A stretch of 34,178 nucleotides of DNA from Anaerolineales bacterium (GCA_027053355.1 JALUDX010000135.1:1-34178), one strand, 5' to 3'. Shown: positions 7,963-15,962, numbered from the stretch's first letter. The notes: generated from the letters alone by a model not told the origin. Made by a program: numbers and translations.

Positions 7963-8880
7963 ATGATAACGCATACCCAGGTGCTCATTTTAGGCGCGGG
8001 ACCGGCGGGGCTGGCAGCAGCCCTGTATGCGGCCCGCGCCGATTTAAACCCCTTGGTGCTCACCGGCCCTGAGTTGGGCGGGCAGGTTTCCATCACCTAC
8101 ATGGTCGAAAACTACCCCGGCTTTCCCGAAGGGGTCGAGGGGCCGGCATTGGTGCAGCGGTTCAAAGAGCAAGCCGAAAAGTTTGGGGCGCGCTTAGTGT
8201 TGGATACCGCGGTGGCCGTCGATTTCAGCCAGCGGCCTTTTCGCGTGCAGGCCACCAAAACCACCTACACCGCCGACACCGTCATCGTGGCCACGGGCGC
8301 CACGGCCAAAACTTTAGGGGTGGCCGGTGAAGATGAACTGGTAGGCATGGGAGTTTCGTATTGCGCCACCTGCGACGGCCACTTTTTCAAGGGTATGGAC
8401 ATCGTGGTCGTCGGCGGCGGCGACAGCGCGCTGGAAGAAGCCCTGTTCCTCACCCGTTACGCGAACACGGTCACGATCATCCACCGCCGTGACCAGTTGC
8501 GGGCTGGCCCGCTGCTGCAAAAGCGCGCTCGCGAGCATCCGAAAATCCGCTTCTTGCTCGACACCGTGGTCACCGAAATTTTAGGCGAAGACATGGTGGA
8601 AGGGGTGCGCCTGCGGCACGTGCCCAGCGGGGAAACGCGCGATCACCCCACCGCGGGCGTCTTCATCTTCATCGGCTACCATCCCAACACCGATCTCTTC
8701 ACGGGACAATTAGCCTTAGACGAGCGGGGTTACATCGTTACCGACAAATTCACCCGCACCAGTGTGCCGGGCGTGTTTGCCGCGGGGGAAGTGGCCGACA
8801 GCCGCTATCGGCAGGTCATCACTTCCGCAGGCATGGGCGCGGCAGCAGCCATGGAAGTGGTGCATTTCCTGAGCGGCTAA
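7963..8880 (+). CDS. trxB: Thioredoxin reductase, NADPH-type
   Basis: The 305-residue enzyme moves electrons from NADPH through FAD to thioredoxin. The FAD motif GAGPAG is at residues 11-16 and the active-site CATC at 134-137. The NADPH-binding elements are VVGGGDSALEEA and HRRDQLRA, and the C-terminal FAD motif is GVFAAGEV. Length and order are normal. The ATG at 7963 starts the Rossmann fold 4 bases after the previous stop, so the pair is almost certainly one operon; the ORF-track start inside the previous gene is unlikely. Its typical NADPH motif contrasts with the preceding paralogue, suggesting two reductases with different donors. Confidence 0.93.
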   Translation: MITHTQVLILGAGPAGLAAALYAARADLNPLVLTGPELGGQVSITYMVENYPGFPEGVEGPALVQRFKEQAEKFGARLVLDTAVAVDFSQRPFRVQATKTTYTADTVIVATGATAKTLGVAGEDELVGMGVSYCATCDGHFFKGMDIVVVGGGDSALEEALFLTRYANTVTIIHRRDQLRAGPLLQKRAREHPKIRFLLDTVVTEILGEDMVEGVRLRHVPSGETRDHPTAGVFIFIGYHPNTDLFTGQLALDERGYIVTDKFTRTSVPGVFAAGEVADSRYRQVITSAGMGAAAAMEVVHFLSG

Positions 8881-9015
8881 CTCCCGCTATGGGGGCGTAA
8901 AAGTGACAATTGTAACTACTCCCTGGGCGGTAAGTGGATTATATTGGAACGTGACGGACTAAAATCAGCCGCGAACGTTCACTCGGCTGTCCCATCATGC
9001 ATTGAGGAGGCAACT

Positions 9016-9951
9016 ATGGCAAAGGTTTCGATTATCGGCGCCGGTATGACCGGCTCGACCACGGCACATTGGCTGGCAGAGCGGGAAATTGCTGATATTG
9101 TGCTGGTTGACATCATCGAAGGTATGCCCCAGGGCAAGGCGTTGGATTTGACCGAGGCCATGCCGGTTATCGGCAAAGACGCCAAGATTTTCGGAAGCAA
9201 CGATTATGCAGACACCAAAGGCTCTGACATTGTGATCATCACCGCTGGCCTGCCGCGCAAGCCGGGAATGAGCCGCGACGACCTGCTGGTGACCAACGCT
9301 AAAATCGTGGCCGACGTGGCGCGCAAAACCTTAGAGCAATCCCCCGACGCCATCTACATCGTGTTGACCAACCCGCTGGACGTGATGACCTACCTGACCT
9401 GGAAGGTCACGGGCCTGCCCACTTACCGCGTGGTCGGCCAGGCGGGCATCCTCGATTCCGCCCGGATGCGCGCCTTCGTGGCCATGGAAACCGGCGTGAG
9501 CGTCGAAAACATCCACTGCTATGTGCTCGGTGGCCATGGCGACGACATGGTGCCCCTGACGCGGCATTCCAACATAGCGGGGGTGCCCCTGTACAAATAC
9601 TTGCCAGAAGACAAACTGGCGGCCATCGTCGAGCGCACCCGCAAGGGCGGCGGCGAAATCGTGGGCCTGCTGAAGAAAGGGAGCGCCTTCTACGCTCCCT
9701 CCGCAGCCCTGGCCCAGATGGCCGAGGCCATCCTCAAAGGCAAAAACCTCATCGTGCCCGCCACCGCTTACCTGGATGGTGAATATGGGATGCACGACAT
9801 CTTCATTGGCGTGCCCACCATGCTTGGCCGCAAAGGCGTCGAGAAGGTCATTGAATACGAACTCAACGACGAGGAAATGGCGGCCTTCCAGAAGTCGGCG
9901 GCTCATGTGAAATCCAACGTCGCAAAACTCAGCGAATTCGGCCTGCTTTAA
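9016..9951 (+). CDS. mdh: Malate dehydrogenase (LDH-like type)
   Basis: The 311-residue enzyme oxidises malate to oxaloacetate with NAD. It shows the dinucleotide motif VSIIGAGMTGSTTAHWL, the substrate loop AGLPRKPGMSRDDLL, the VLTNPLDVMTY segment and the catalytic GGHGDDMVPL. The arginine in PRKPGMSR occupies the position that is glutamine in lactate dehydrogenases, which favours malate. GAGGAGG precedes the ATG at 9016; the ORF-track start 72 bases upstream is unsupported. A strong terminator-like hairpin separates it from citrate synthase, which uses its product. Confidence 0.95.
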   Translation: MAKVSIIGAGMTGSTTAHWLAEREIADIVLVDIIEGMPQGKALDLTEAMPVIGKDAKIFGSNDYADTKGSDIVIITAGLPRKPGMSRDDLLVTNAKIVADVARKTLEQSPDAIYIVLTNPLDVMTYLTWKVTGLPTYRVVGQAGILDSARMRAFVAMETGVSVENIHCYVLGGHGDDMVPLTRHSNIAGVPLYKYLPEDKLAAIVERTRKGGGEIVGLLKKGSAFYAPSAALAQMAEAILKGKNLIVPATAYLDGEYGMHDIFIGVPTMLGRKGVEKVIEYELNDEEMAAFQKSAAHVKSNVAKLSEFGLL

Positions 9952-9957
9952 ATCGCC

Positions 9958-9990
9958 ACGGGAAGGGCAATCACCGCCCTTCCCGTTTTT
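9958..9990 (+). terminator. Rho-independent terminator after mdh
   Basis: ACGGGAAGGGC and GCCCTTCCCGT form an 11-bp perfect stem with a 7-base loop, followed by a run of T. It lies between mdh and citrate synthase, so the second gene may depend on read-through or its own promoter. Confidence 0.85.
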
Positions 9991-10014
9991 CAACTTTCTC
10001 CAAGGAGGCATTTC

Positions 10015-11310
10015 ATGCTGCTCAAAGACCGTTTGGCCCAAATCATCCCCGATTGGCGCGCGCGCCAACGTAAATTGGCCAAAGAACACGGCGACGTGGT
10101 CGTAGATCAGGTGCACATGCGCCAAATTTTGGGCGGGATGCGGGGCGTCAAAGCCTTGGTGACGGACATTTCGTACGTCGACCCTTACGAAGGCATCCGC
10201 TTCCGCGGGCACACCATTCCTGAAGTTTTGGCTCACTTGCCTAAGCCCAAAGACGGCACTATGCCTTACGTGGGCGGCCTGTATTGGTTGCTGCTGGTGG
10301 GTGAATATCCTACCGAAGAGGAAGCCCTCTCGGTGGAGGCAGAATGGAAGAAGCGCGGCGAGGTGCCGCAGCACGTGTTCGACATGCTCAAAGCCTTGCC
10401 CAAAGATACCCACCCGATGACCATGTTCGCGGCCGCAGTGTTGGCCTTGCAGCCGGATTCTATCTTTGCCAAGCGCTACAAAGAAGGCCTGAAGAAGACC
10501 GATTTTTGGGATCCGATGTTGGAAGACGTGCTCAACCTGACCGCGAAACTCCCGGCCATTGCCGCTTACATCTACCGCCTGAAGTACAAAGACGGCAAGT
10601 TCATCCCCGCCGACCCTGACCTGGATTGGGGCGCGAATTTCGCGCACATGATGGGTGTGGAAAATCCCGAGTACAAGGATCTCAGCCGCCTGTATTTCAT
10701 CCTCCACTCGGACCATGAGAGCGGTAACGTGAGCGCCCACACCACTTACTTGGTTTCGTCCGCGCTGTCGGATATTTACTACGCGTTCTCCGCGGCCATG
10801 GACGGCCTGGCCGGCCCATTGCACGGTCTGGCGAACCAGAACTGCCTCTATTGGCTCAAGGGCGTGATGGAAGAATTTGGCGGCGTGCCCACCCACGAGC
10901 AAATGCGCAAATATGCGTGGGACACGCTGAACAGCGGCCAGGTGATTCCGGGTTACGGCCACGCGGTGCTCCGCCGTACCGACCCCCGTTACAAAGCCCA
11001 GTTCGAGTTCGCGTTGGAGCACATGCCCGACGACGCGCTCTTCCAGACCGCCAAGGTGGCTTACGAGGTCATCCCCGAGGTGCTGAAAGAGCACGGCAAG
11101 GCCAAGAACCCGTGGCCCAACGTGGACGCGTTGAGCGGCACGTTGCAGCAGCACTACGGTGTGGTGGAATCCGACTTCTACACCGTGATGTTTGGTGTGG
11201 GCCGCGCGTTGGGCGTCACGGCCAACACGGTTTGGGCGCGGGCCTTGGGGCACCCCATCGAGCGTCCCAAGTCGGTGACCACCGCGATGCTGGAAGAGAT
11301 GCTCAAATAA
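10015..11310 (+). CDS. gltA: Citrate synthase, mitochondrial-like type
   Basis: The 431-residue enzyme condenses acetyl-CoA and oxaloacetate to citrate. The catalytic residues are seen in GPLHGLANQ (His270), PGYGHAVLRRTDPR (His316) and NVDALSG (Asp371). The segments LDWGANFAHMMG, HSDHESGNVSAHTTYLV and AAMDGLAGPLHGLANQ resemble eukaryotic mitochondrial citrate synthases more than the common E. coli-type or short bacterial enzymes; this is recall of the family, not an alignment. An AAGGAGG site lies before the ATG. It follows mdh, and the two catalyse consecutive TCA-cycle steps. The gene symbol is used in the general sense. Confidence 0.93.
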   Translation: MLLKDRLAQIIPDWRARQRKLAKEHGDVVVDQVHMRQILGGMRGVKALVTDISYVDPYEGIRFRGHTIPEVLAHLPKPKDGTMPYVGGLYWLLLVGEYPTEEEALSVEAEWKKRGEVPQHVFDMLKALPKDTHPMTMFAAAVLALQPDSIFAKRYKEGLKKTDFWDPMLEDVLNLTAKLPAIAAYIYRLKYKDGKFIPADPDLDWGANFAHMMGVENPEYKDLSRLYFILHSDHESGNVSAHTTYLVSSALSDIYYAFSAAMDGLAGPLHGLANQNCLYWLKGVMEEFGGVPTHEQMRKYAWDTLNSGQVIPGYGHAVLRRTDPRYKAQFEFALEHMPDDALFQTAKVAYEVIPEVLKEHGKAKNPWPNVDALSGTLQQHYGVVESDFYTVMFGVGRALGVTANTVWARALGHPIERPKSVTTAMLEEMLK

Positions 11311-11335
11311 CCCTGCCCCACCTCACCTCACCTGT

Positions 11336-11368
11336 AAAGAGCGCATCCGAACGATGCGCTCTTTTTTT
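11336..11368 (+). terminator. Rho-independent terminator after citrate synthase
   Basis: AAAGAGCGCATC and GATGCGCTCTTT form a 12-bp stem with a 5-base loop, followed directly by more T residues. A-run and T-run on both sides would allow it to work in both directions. Confidence 0.9.
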
Positions 11369-11377
11369 GTCGGCAGC

Positions 11378-11425
11378 CAAAGAGAAACCACAGAAAACGC
11401 AGAGAAGGTGCCGAGAACACAGAAG
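11378..11425. repeat. Short copy of the dispersed repeat family before the radical SAM gene
   Basis: The sequence gaaaccacagaaaacgcagagaaggtgccgagaacacagaagg resembles the right-hand part of the longer copies. It sits between the citrate synthase terminator and the next promoter. Confidence 0.5.
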
Positions 11426-11511
11426 GGGAAGTCTGGCTACTTGGTTTTACTGCAGCGCTTTAATATCCGCTGGCAGTTCCCCGCATTTCAGATCGCGCGA
11501 CGAACTTGGGG

Positions 11512-11517
11512 TACAAT
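11512..11517 (+). promoter_or_regulatory. -10 box placing the transcription start on the radical SAM gene ATG
   Basis: TACAAT is followed by 6 bases and then the ATG at 11524, so the expected start base is the A of the start codon. There is no Shine-Dalgarno sequence. This is the same arrangement as at miaA. The -35 is weak. Confidence 0.45.
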
Positions 11518-11523
11518 AAGGCC

Positions 11524-12801
11524 ATGCTCCTCTTAGGCCAATGGCACAATTACGACCTCAAAATTAGCGTGCGCGAGCATGAGCGCAGCCTGACGGTGAG
11601 CGCCATGTGGGAAGGCGGCCTTTTCACCGCGGCATACGAAGGCGGCGGCAGGCCGCGCACGTTCATTACCCAGGGCACGGTGTACCGCCGCGCGCTGGAT
11701 GGCCGCATGTTGGCCAAATGGCGCCCCGCGGGGGCGCAGCGGCAGCGGCGTTGGCTGACCCAAGACGAGGCGCTGCAAATGGAAGCCCGCGCCCGCGGTT
11801 TGGTGCAGGCTGTGTACGACGACTTGCAGCGCGGTGTGCTGCAGACCAACGTGCCCCTCCCCCCTTTGGGGCACACCCTTTTTCAGCGGGCTATCGCCTG
11901 GGATGAAGCGCGCTCCCGGGCTGACGCGCGGCGTTATCGGGCAATCTACCTTCCCATCGGCATTTTGCCGCCCGACCAGTACAGCGCTATCGTGTTGCAG
12001 GCCACTCTGGGCTGCTCGTTCAACACCTGCACCTTCTGCACTTTCTACCGGGATCGCCCCTTCCGCATTAAATCGCCCGAGGAATTTCGCAGTCACGCCG
12101 AGGCTGTCAAAGATTTCTTGGGGGAAGGCATTTACCTGCGGCAAGGCGTCTTTTTAGGCGATGCCAATGCTTTGGTCGTGCCGATGCGTCGTCTTCTTCC
12201 CCTTTTGGAGGTTGCTAACCAGGTTTTCCCCGCGGCTTGGGGAAGCATCGGCCGGCCCGCCAGCCGCGCGGATGGCGGGATGGCTACGCACCAGAGCGCC
12301 TGGGGCGGGATTTATGCTTTTTTGGATGGTTTTAGTGGGGAGAAGAAAGGGGTGAATGACTATGCGAAATTGGCCTCGCTGGGGCTCAAGCGGATCTACA
12401 TCGGCATGGAAAGCGGGCACGAGCCGCTGTTGCGCTTCCTCGACAAGCCCGGCACGCCAAAGGACGTGCTGCACACCGTCCAGGCCATGAAGGACGGCGG
12501 GGTCGCCGTGGGCGTGATCGTGCTGGTGGGCGCGGGCGGCCATTTCTACGCCGACGCGCACGTCCGCGATACCATCGCCCTGATCAACGCCATGCCCCTC
12601 GACAGCCACGACATCATCTACTTCTCCGAACTGGTCGTTACCGACGACATGCCCTACGCCCAGCAGGCCGCGGCAGCCAACTTGCGCCCCCTCACCCACC
12701 GGGAATGCCAGGCGCAAGAAGCCGCCATCCGCGCCGGGCTCCGTTTCCGCGGCAGCAAGCCCCGCATTAGCCGCTACGACATCCGTGAATTTGTGTACTA
12801 A
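11524..12801 (+). CDS. Radical SAM protein of unknown function
   Basis: The 425-residue protein has an unrecognised N-terminal ~150 residues rich in charged and aromatic residues, then a radical SAM domain. The cluster motif is GCSFNTCTFCTFYRDRPFRIK (Cys164, Cys169, Cys172; CX4CX2C), followed by IYIGMESGHEPLLRFLDKPG and VGVIVLVGAGG, both usual for the TIM-barrel core. It should bind a 4Fe-4S cluster and cleave S-adenosylmethionine. The CX4CX2C spacing with FCTFYRDRPFR is shared by a COG1032-like group whose reactions are largely unknown. No B12-binding domain is evident. It is followed after 27 bases by mgtE, and the two may be cotranscribed. The ATG at 11524 is preferred over the TTG at 11506. 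Confidence 0.85.
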   Translation: MLLLGQWHNYDLKISVREHERSLTVSAMWEGGLFTAAYEGGGRPRTFITQGTVYRRALDGRMLAKWRPAGAQRQRRWLTQDEALQMEARARGLVQAVYDDLQRGVLQTNVPLPPLGHTLFQRAIAWDEARSRADARRYRAIYLPIGILPPDQYSAIVLQATLGCSFNTCTFCTFYRDRPFRIKSPEEFRSHAEAVKDFLGEGIYLRQGVFLGDANALVVPMRRLLPLLEVANQVFPAAWGSIGRPASRADGGMATHQSAWGGIYAFLDGFSGEKKGVNDYAKLASLGLKRIYIGMESGHEPLLRFLDKPGTPKDVLHTVQAMKDGGVAVGVIVLVGAGGHFYADAHVRDTIALINAMPLDSHDIIYFSELVVTDDMPYAQQAAAANLRPLTHRECQAQEAAIRAGLRFRGSKPRISRYDIREFVY

Positions 12802-12828
12802 CCACCCCACCCGCGAGGATTGCCCGCC

Positions 12829-14196
12829 ATGGAAGCCACCACCATGCAAAGCCTGACCTTCCAACGCCAACGCATCGAAACCGCGCTGGAACAAGGCCGC
12901 ATCCAAGACGCCATCGCCATCCTGCTCACCCTGCATCCCGCAGACCGGGCGGACGTCTTCGAAGAACTGGACGAACCCGAACGCCGCACGCTGCTGGCGC
13001 ATTTAGACATCGCGACCATCGCCGACCTGCTGGAAGAAATGGAGGACGAAGAGGCCGCGGAAACCGCGGAAGAAATCCCCACCGAGCGGCTGGCCGAAGT
13101 GCTGGACGAAATGGAGCCCGACGAAGCCGCGGACCTGCTGGGCGACCTGCCGCCCGAACAAGCCGCGGAGGCGCTGGCCGAGATGGAAGACGCGGACGAG
13201 GTGCGCCCCCTGTTGCTCTACCCCGACGAAACCGCGGGCGGCCTGATGACCACCACTTACGTCGCCCTCCGCCGCCAGACCACAGCAGCCCAGGCCATCG
13301 ACTTCCTGCGCCAGATCAGCGACCGCGCGGAGATCCCCTTCTACCTCTTCGTGGTGGACAAAGAGCGCCGCCTGGTTGGCGTGGTCGACCTGCGCGACCT
13401 GCTGGCCGTTTCGCCCGACACCGTGATGGAAGACATCATGGATCCCGATGTCATTTACGTCACCGCGGGCACCGACCAGGAAGAAGTGGCCCGGGTGATG
13501 GTCAAATACGACCTGGCTGCGTTGCCCGTGGTCGACGCCAAAAAGCGGCTGGTCGGCGTGATCACCTACGACGACATCGTCGACGTGCTGGAAGAAGAAG
13601 CCACCGAAGACATCTACCACCTGGCCAGCGTCTCCGACGAAGATTTAGACCCCGAAAGCCCGGTGCTGGAACAAATCAAAGGCCGCCTGCCCTGGCTGTA
13701 TCTCAACACGCTGACTGCGCTGTTTGCCTCGTGGGTGATCAGCCATTTCGAAGACATCATCGCTCAGGCCGCGGTGCTGGCGCTCTTCCAGTCGGTGGTA
13801 GCCGGGCAAGGCGGCAACACCGCCAGCCAAAACGTGGCCATGACCGTGCGCGCCATCGCCTTGGGGAAGATTTCTCCCCGCGCGCTGCTCCGGGCACTGT
13901 GGAGGCAGTTCGTCACCGGTCTGATGTTAGGCGTGCTGGTGGGCGTCGTGGTCGGCATAGGCGTGTATTTTTGGCGGGGCAACCTCTACTTGAGCCTGGT
14001 TTTGGCCCTGGCGCTCATCGGCAACCTGAGCGTGGGCTCCATCGTGGGCGTGCTGGTGCCGTTGGCGTTGGAAGCCGTGGGCATAGACCCTGCCCTGGCC
14101 TCTTCCATCCTGGTCACCGCGGTCACCGATGCCAGCGGGTTCTTCATCTTTCTCACCTTAGCAGCGCACTTTTTGAGCAAAATCATGGGCGCGTGA
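12829..14196 (+). CDS. mgtE: Magnesium transporter MgtE
   Basis: The 455-residue protein shows the full MgtE layout. An acidic N-terminal superhelical domain (to about residue 130, with repeats like ADLLGDLPPEQAAEALAEME) is followed by a CBS pair (about 135-255), a linking helix and five membrane segments. ETAGGLMTTTYV starts the CBS region, and VVAGQGGNTASQNVAMTVRAIALG is the channel-forming membrane motif. MgtE is a gated magnesium channel; the cytosolic domains sense intracellular magnesium. GAGGA lies 9 bases before the ATG at 12829; the ORF-track TTG start directly abuts that site. It lies 27 bases after the radical SAM gene. Confidence 0.95.
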   Translation: MEATTMQSLTFQRQRIETALEQGRIQDAIAILLTLHPADRADVFEELDEPERRTLLAHLDIATIADLLEEMEDEEAAETAEEIPTERLAEVLDEMEPDEAADLLGDLPPEQAAEALAEMEDADEVRPLLLYPDETAGGLMTTTYVALRRQTTAAQAIDFLRQISDRAEIPFYLFVVDKERRLVGVVDLRDLLAVSPDTVMEDIMDPDVIYVTAGTDQEEVARVMVKYDLAALPVVDAKKRLVGVITYDDIVDVLEEEATEDIYHLASVSDEDLDPESPVLEQIKGRLPWLYLNTLTALFASWVISHFEDIIAQAAVLALFQSVVAGQGGNTASQNVAMTVRAIALGKISPRALLRALWRQFVTGLMLGVLVGVVVGIGVYFWRGNLYLSLVLALALIGNLSVGSIVGVLVPLALEAVGIDPALASSILVTAVTDASGFFIFLTLAAHFLSKIMGA

Positions 14197-14207
14197 TCCA
14201 AATTTAG

Positions 14208-14250
14208 GATTTGCGAATCGCCAATCGCCAATCGCAAATCGCTAATCTCC
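14208..14250. repeat. Short tandem repeat of AATCGCN between mgtE and the DJ-1-like gene
   Basis: Five 7-bp units (AATCGCC, AATCGCC, AATCGCA, AATCGCT, AATCTCC) run from 14216 to 14250. GATTTGCG (14208-14215) and CGCAAATC (14233-14240) can also form a hairpin. No T-run follows. Confidence 0.7.
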
Positions 14251-14269
14251 GATCCATCGGGAGGCAACC

Positions 14270-14794
14270 ATGAAACTCACAGGCAAACGCGTGGGCGTGC
14301 TGGTCGAAGAAGGTTTCGAAGACCTGGAGTTTTGGGTTCCGGTGATGCGGCTGCGCGAAGAAGGCGCAGAGGTGGTCGTCATTGGCACGGGGCGACAACC
14401 CGTGTTCAAGGGGAAGCACTGCTTAGAAGCCCGGCCCGACGTCACCGCCGAGCAGGTCAGCGCCGAAGGGTTGGATGGCCTGGTGGTGCCCGGGGGCTGG
14501 GGCCCCGACAAACTGCGGCGTTTCGACGCGGTACTCGACCTGGTGCGCACCATGCACGCGCAGGGCAAGGTCATTGCCAGCATTTGCCACGGCGGGTGGG
14601 TGCTGGCCTCCGCGGGCATCGTGCGCGGGCGCAAAGCCACCGGCTCGCGCGGCATTCGCGACGACCTGCAAAACGCAGGCGCCCAGTGGGTCGACGCGCC
14701 CGCGTTCCGAGAAGGCAACCTGGTTTGGGGACGGGTGGTCGCCGACATCCCGGCCTTTTGCCGTGAACTGGTCGCCGCGCTCAGTGAAGCATGA
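14270..14794 (+). CDS. DJ-1/PfpI family protein
   Basis: The 174-residue protein covers one DJ-1/PfpI domain. The expected elements are VGVLVEEGFEDLEFWVPVMRLREEGAEV near the start, LVVPGGWGPDKLR, and the nucleophile elbow IASICHGGWVLASAG with Cys106 and His107. The family includes PfpI-type enzymes reported as peptidases, glyoxalases or deglycases, so the reaction cannot be fixed from sequence. GGGAGG precedes the ATG. It lies 73 bases after mgtE and before the phosphate operon promoter; the context does not reveal a partner. Confidence 0.9.
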   Translation: MKLTGKRVGVLVEEGFEDLEFWVPVMRLREEGAEVVVIGTGRQPVFKGKHCLEARPDVTAEQVSAEGLDGLVVPGGWGPDKLRRFDAVLDLVRTMHAQGKVIASICHGGWVLASAGIVRGRKATGSRGIRDDLQNAGAQWVDAPAFREGNLVWGRVVADIPAFCRELVAALSEA

Positions 14795-14810
14795 CCCGCT
14801 TCCGCTTGTC

Positions 14811-14855
14811 GTTAACCCAACTTTAACCCCCAGCCGCGCCATCTCTTGATAGAAT
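14811..14855 (+). promoter_or_regulatory. Probable Pho box and -10 element of the pst operon
   Basis: GTTAACCC-AAC-TTTAACCC is two tandem 8-bp PyTTAACC-like repeats with an 11-bp period (14811-14829). This matches the spacing of PhoB/PhoP-type Pho boxes, and especially the cyanobacterial consensus as I recall it. A -10 box TAGAAT is at 14850-14855, and the repeats lie where a -35 would be, as expected for an activator-dependent promoter. The start would be near 14862. Confidence 0.65.
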
Positions 14856-14864
14856 AAATCGCAA

Positions 14865-14921
14865 ATGCGGGGGGCGGGAGACAGGATGGCGGCGGAGGTG
14901 AGGCGCGTCTCGCCCCCGCAT
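14865..14921 (+). other. Strong hairpin in the pst leader
   Basis: ATGCGGGGG (14865-14873) pairs with CCCCCGCAT (14913-14921). After one bulged G, five more pairs follow (CGGGA with TCTCG, one G-U). The structure would form right at the mRNA 5' end and would bury the ATG at 14865. Confidence 0.6.
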
Positions 14922-14984
14922 TGCCTTTCAGCGTCTTCGCGCCTCTCTTTCCGCTCATCTTTCAAACGATTCAGCGACCTTCTC

Positions 14985-15962
14985 ATGCAACCGACCTCTT
15001 CTTCATCCTGGCGGAAACGCCTGGCCTACTACTTCAAACACGGCGACGTCCTTTGGTGGACGCTCCTTACCCTTTCCGTCGGCGTGGTGCTCGTGCTGGT
15101 GCTCTGGATTGCCTGGCAACTGTGGGTGCAATCCGCAGCAGCACGGCACGCTTTCGGCTGGCAATTCATTTGGCCGTGGGCTAAGCCCGTCTGGAACCCC
15201 GCGTTAGACAAATTCCAGGCTTGGCCGGCCATCTACGGCTCGCTGATCACCGCAGCGATTGCCTTGGTGCTGGCCGTGCCCTTGGCCGTGGGCATTGCCA
15301 TCTTCCTCTCAGAATTGGCGCCCGAATGGCTGCGCGCGCCGCTCAACTACATGGTTGAAATGCTGGCCGCCATTCCCAGCGTGGTGTACGGCCTGTGGGG
15401 CATCTATGTGTTCCTGCCATTGGTGGTCGTCCCCTTGGGCAAGGCGTTAGCACCTTTGGGGGAGATTCCCGGGCTGGGCGTCTTTTTCCGCGGCCCGGTG
15501 CCCGCCTCGGGTTTTAGCCGGTTGGGTGCGGCCTTGGTGCTGGTGATCATGATTTTGCCCACCATCGCCGCGGTCAGCCGCGACGTGCTGCAAGCCATCC
15601 CCCGCAGCCAACGAGAAGCCGCGCTGGCCTTGGGCGCCACCCGCTGGGAAACCGTGTGGAAGGTGCTCCTCCCCTACGGGCAGAGCGGCATTTTGGGCGC
15701 CATCATCTTGGGTTTCGGCCGCGCCATTGGCGAAACCATGGCCGTGACCATGGTCATCGGCAACAGCGCGGGAGGCGGCTATTCCATTTTGCGGCCGGGG
15801 TACACCATGGCCAGCATCATCGCCAACGAATTTGCCGAAGCGGTCAGCGAAATGCACACCGCAGCCCTCATCGAGATTGGGCTGGTGCTCTTCGTGCTGA
15901 CCTTCCTCCTCAATGCCTTGGCCCGCTGGCTGGTGGTCAACAAAACCATCAAGCGGGCATAG
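14985..15962 (+). CDS. pstC: Phosphate ABC transporter permease PstC
   Basis: The protein has 325 residues from the ATG at 14985 (365 if the ORF-track ATG at 14865 is used). It is a six-helix ABC permease. The EAA-like loop ALALGATRWETVWKVLLPYGQSGILGAIILGFGRAIGETMAVTMVIGN and the MVEMLAAIPSVVYGLWGIYVF segment are typical of PstC. It forms the membrane channel for phosphate with PstA. The residues before 14985 do not look conserved and that upstream ATG sits in a hairpin stem, so I prefer 14985; no clear Shine-Dalgarno sequence supports either. It is the first gene of pstC-pstA-pstB-phoU. Confidence 0.93.
   Translation: MQPTSSSSWRKRLAYYFKHGDVLWWTLLTLSVGVVLVLVLWIAWQLWVQSAAARHAFGWQFIWPWAKPVWNPALDKFQAWPAIYGSLITAAIALVLAVPLAVGIAIFLSELAPEWLRAPLNYMVEMLAAIPSVVYGLWGIYVFLPLVVVPLGKALAPLGEIPGLGVFFRGPVPASGFSRLGAALVLVIMILPTIAAVSRDVLQAIPRSQREAALALGATRWETVWKVLLPYGQSGILGAIILGFGRAIGETMAVTMVIGNSAGGGYSILRPGYTMASIIANEFAEAVSEMHTAALIEIGLVLFVLTFLLNALARWLVVNKTIKRA

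Noticed and set aside
9331-11253. 640-codon minus-strand ORF opposite mdh and citrate synthase
   Set aside because: It is the antisense of two clearly real genes and crosses their terminator. Its composition (His/Gly/Val-rich) is typical of shadow frames in GC-rich DNA.
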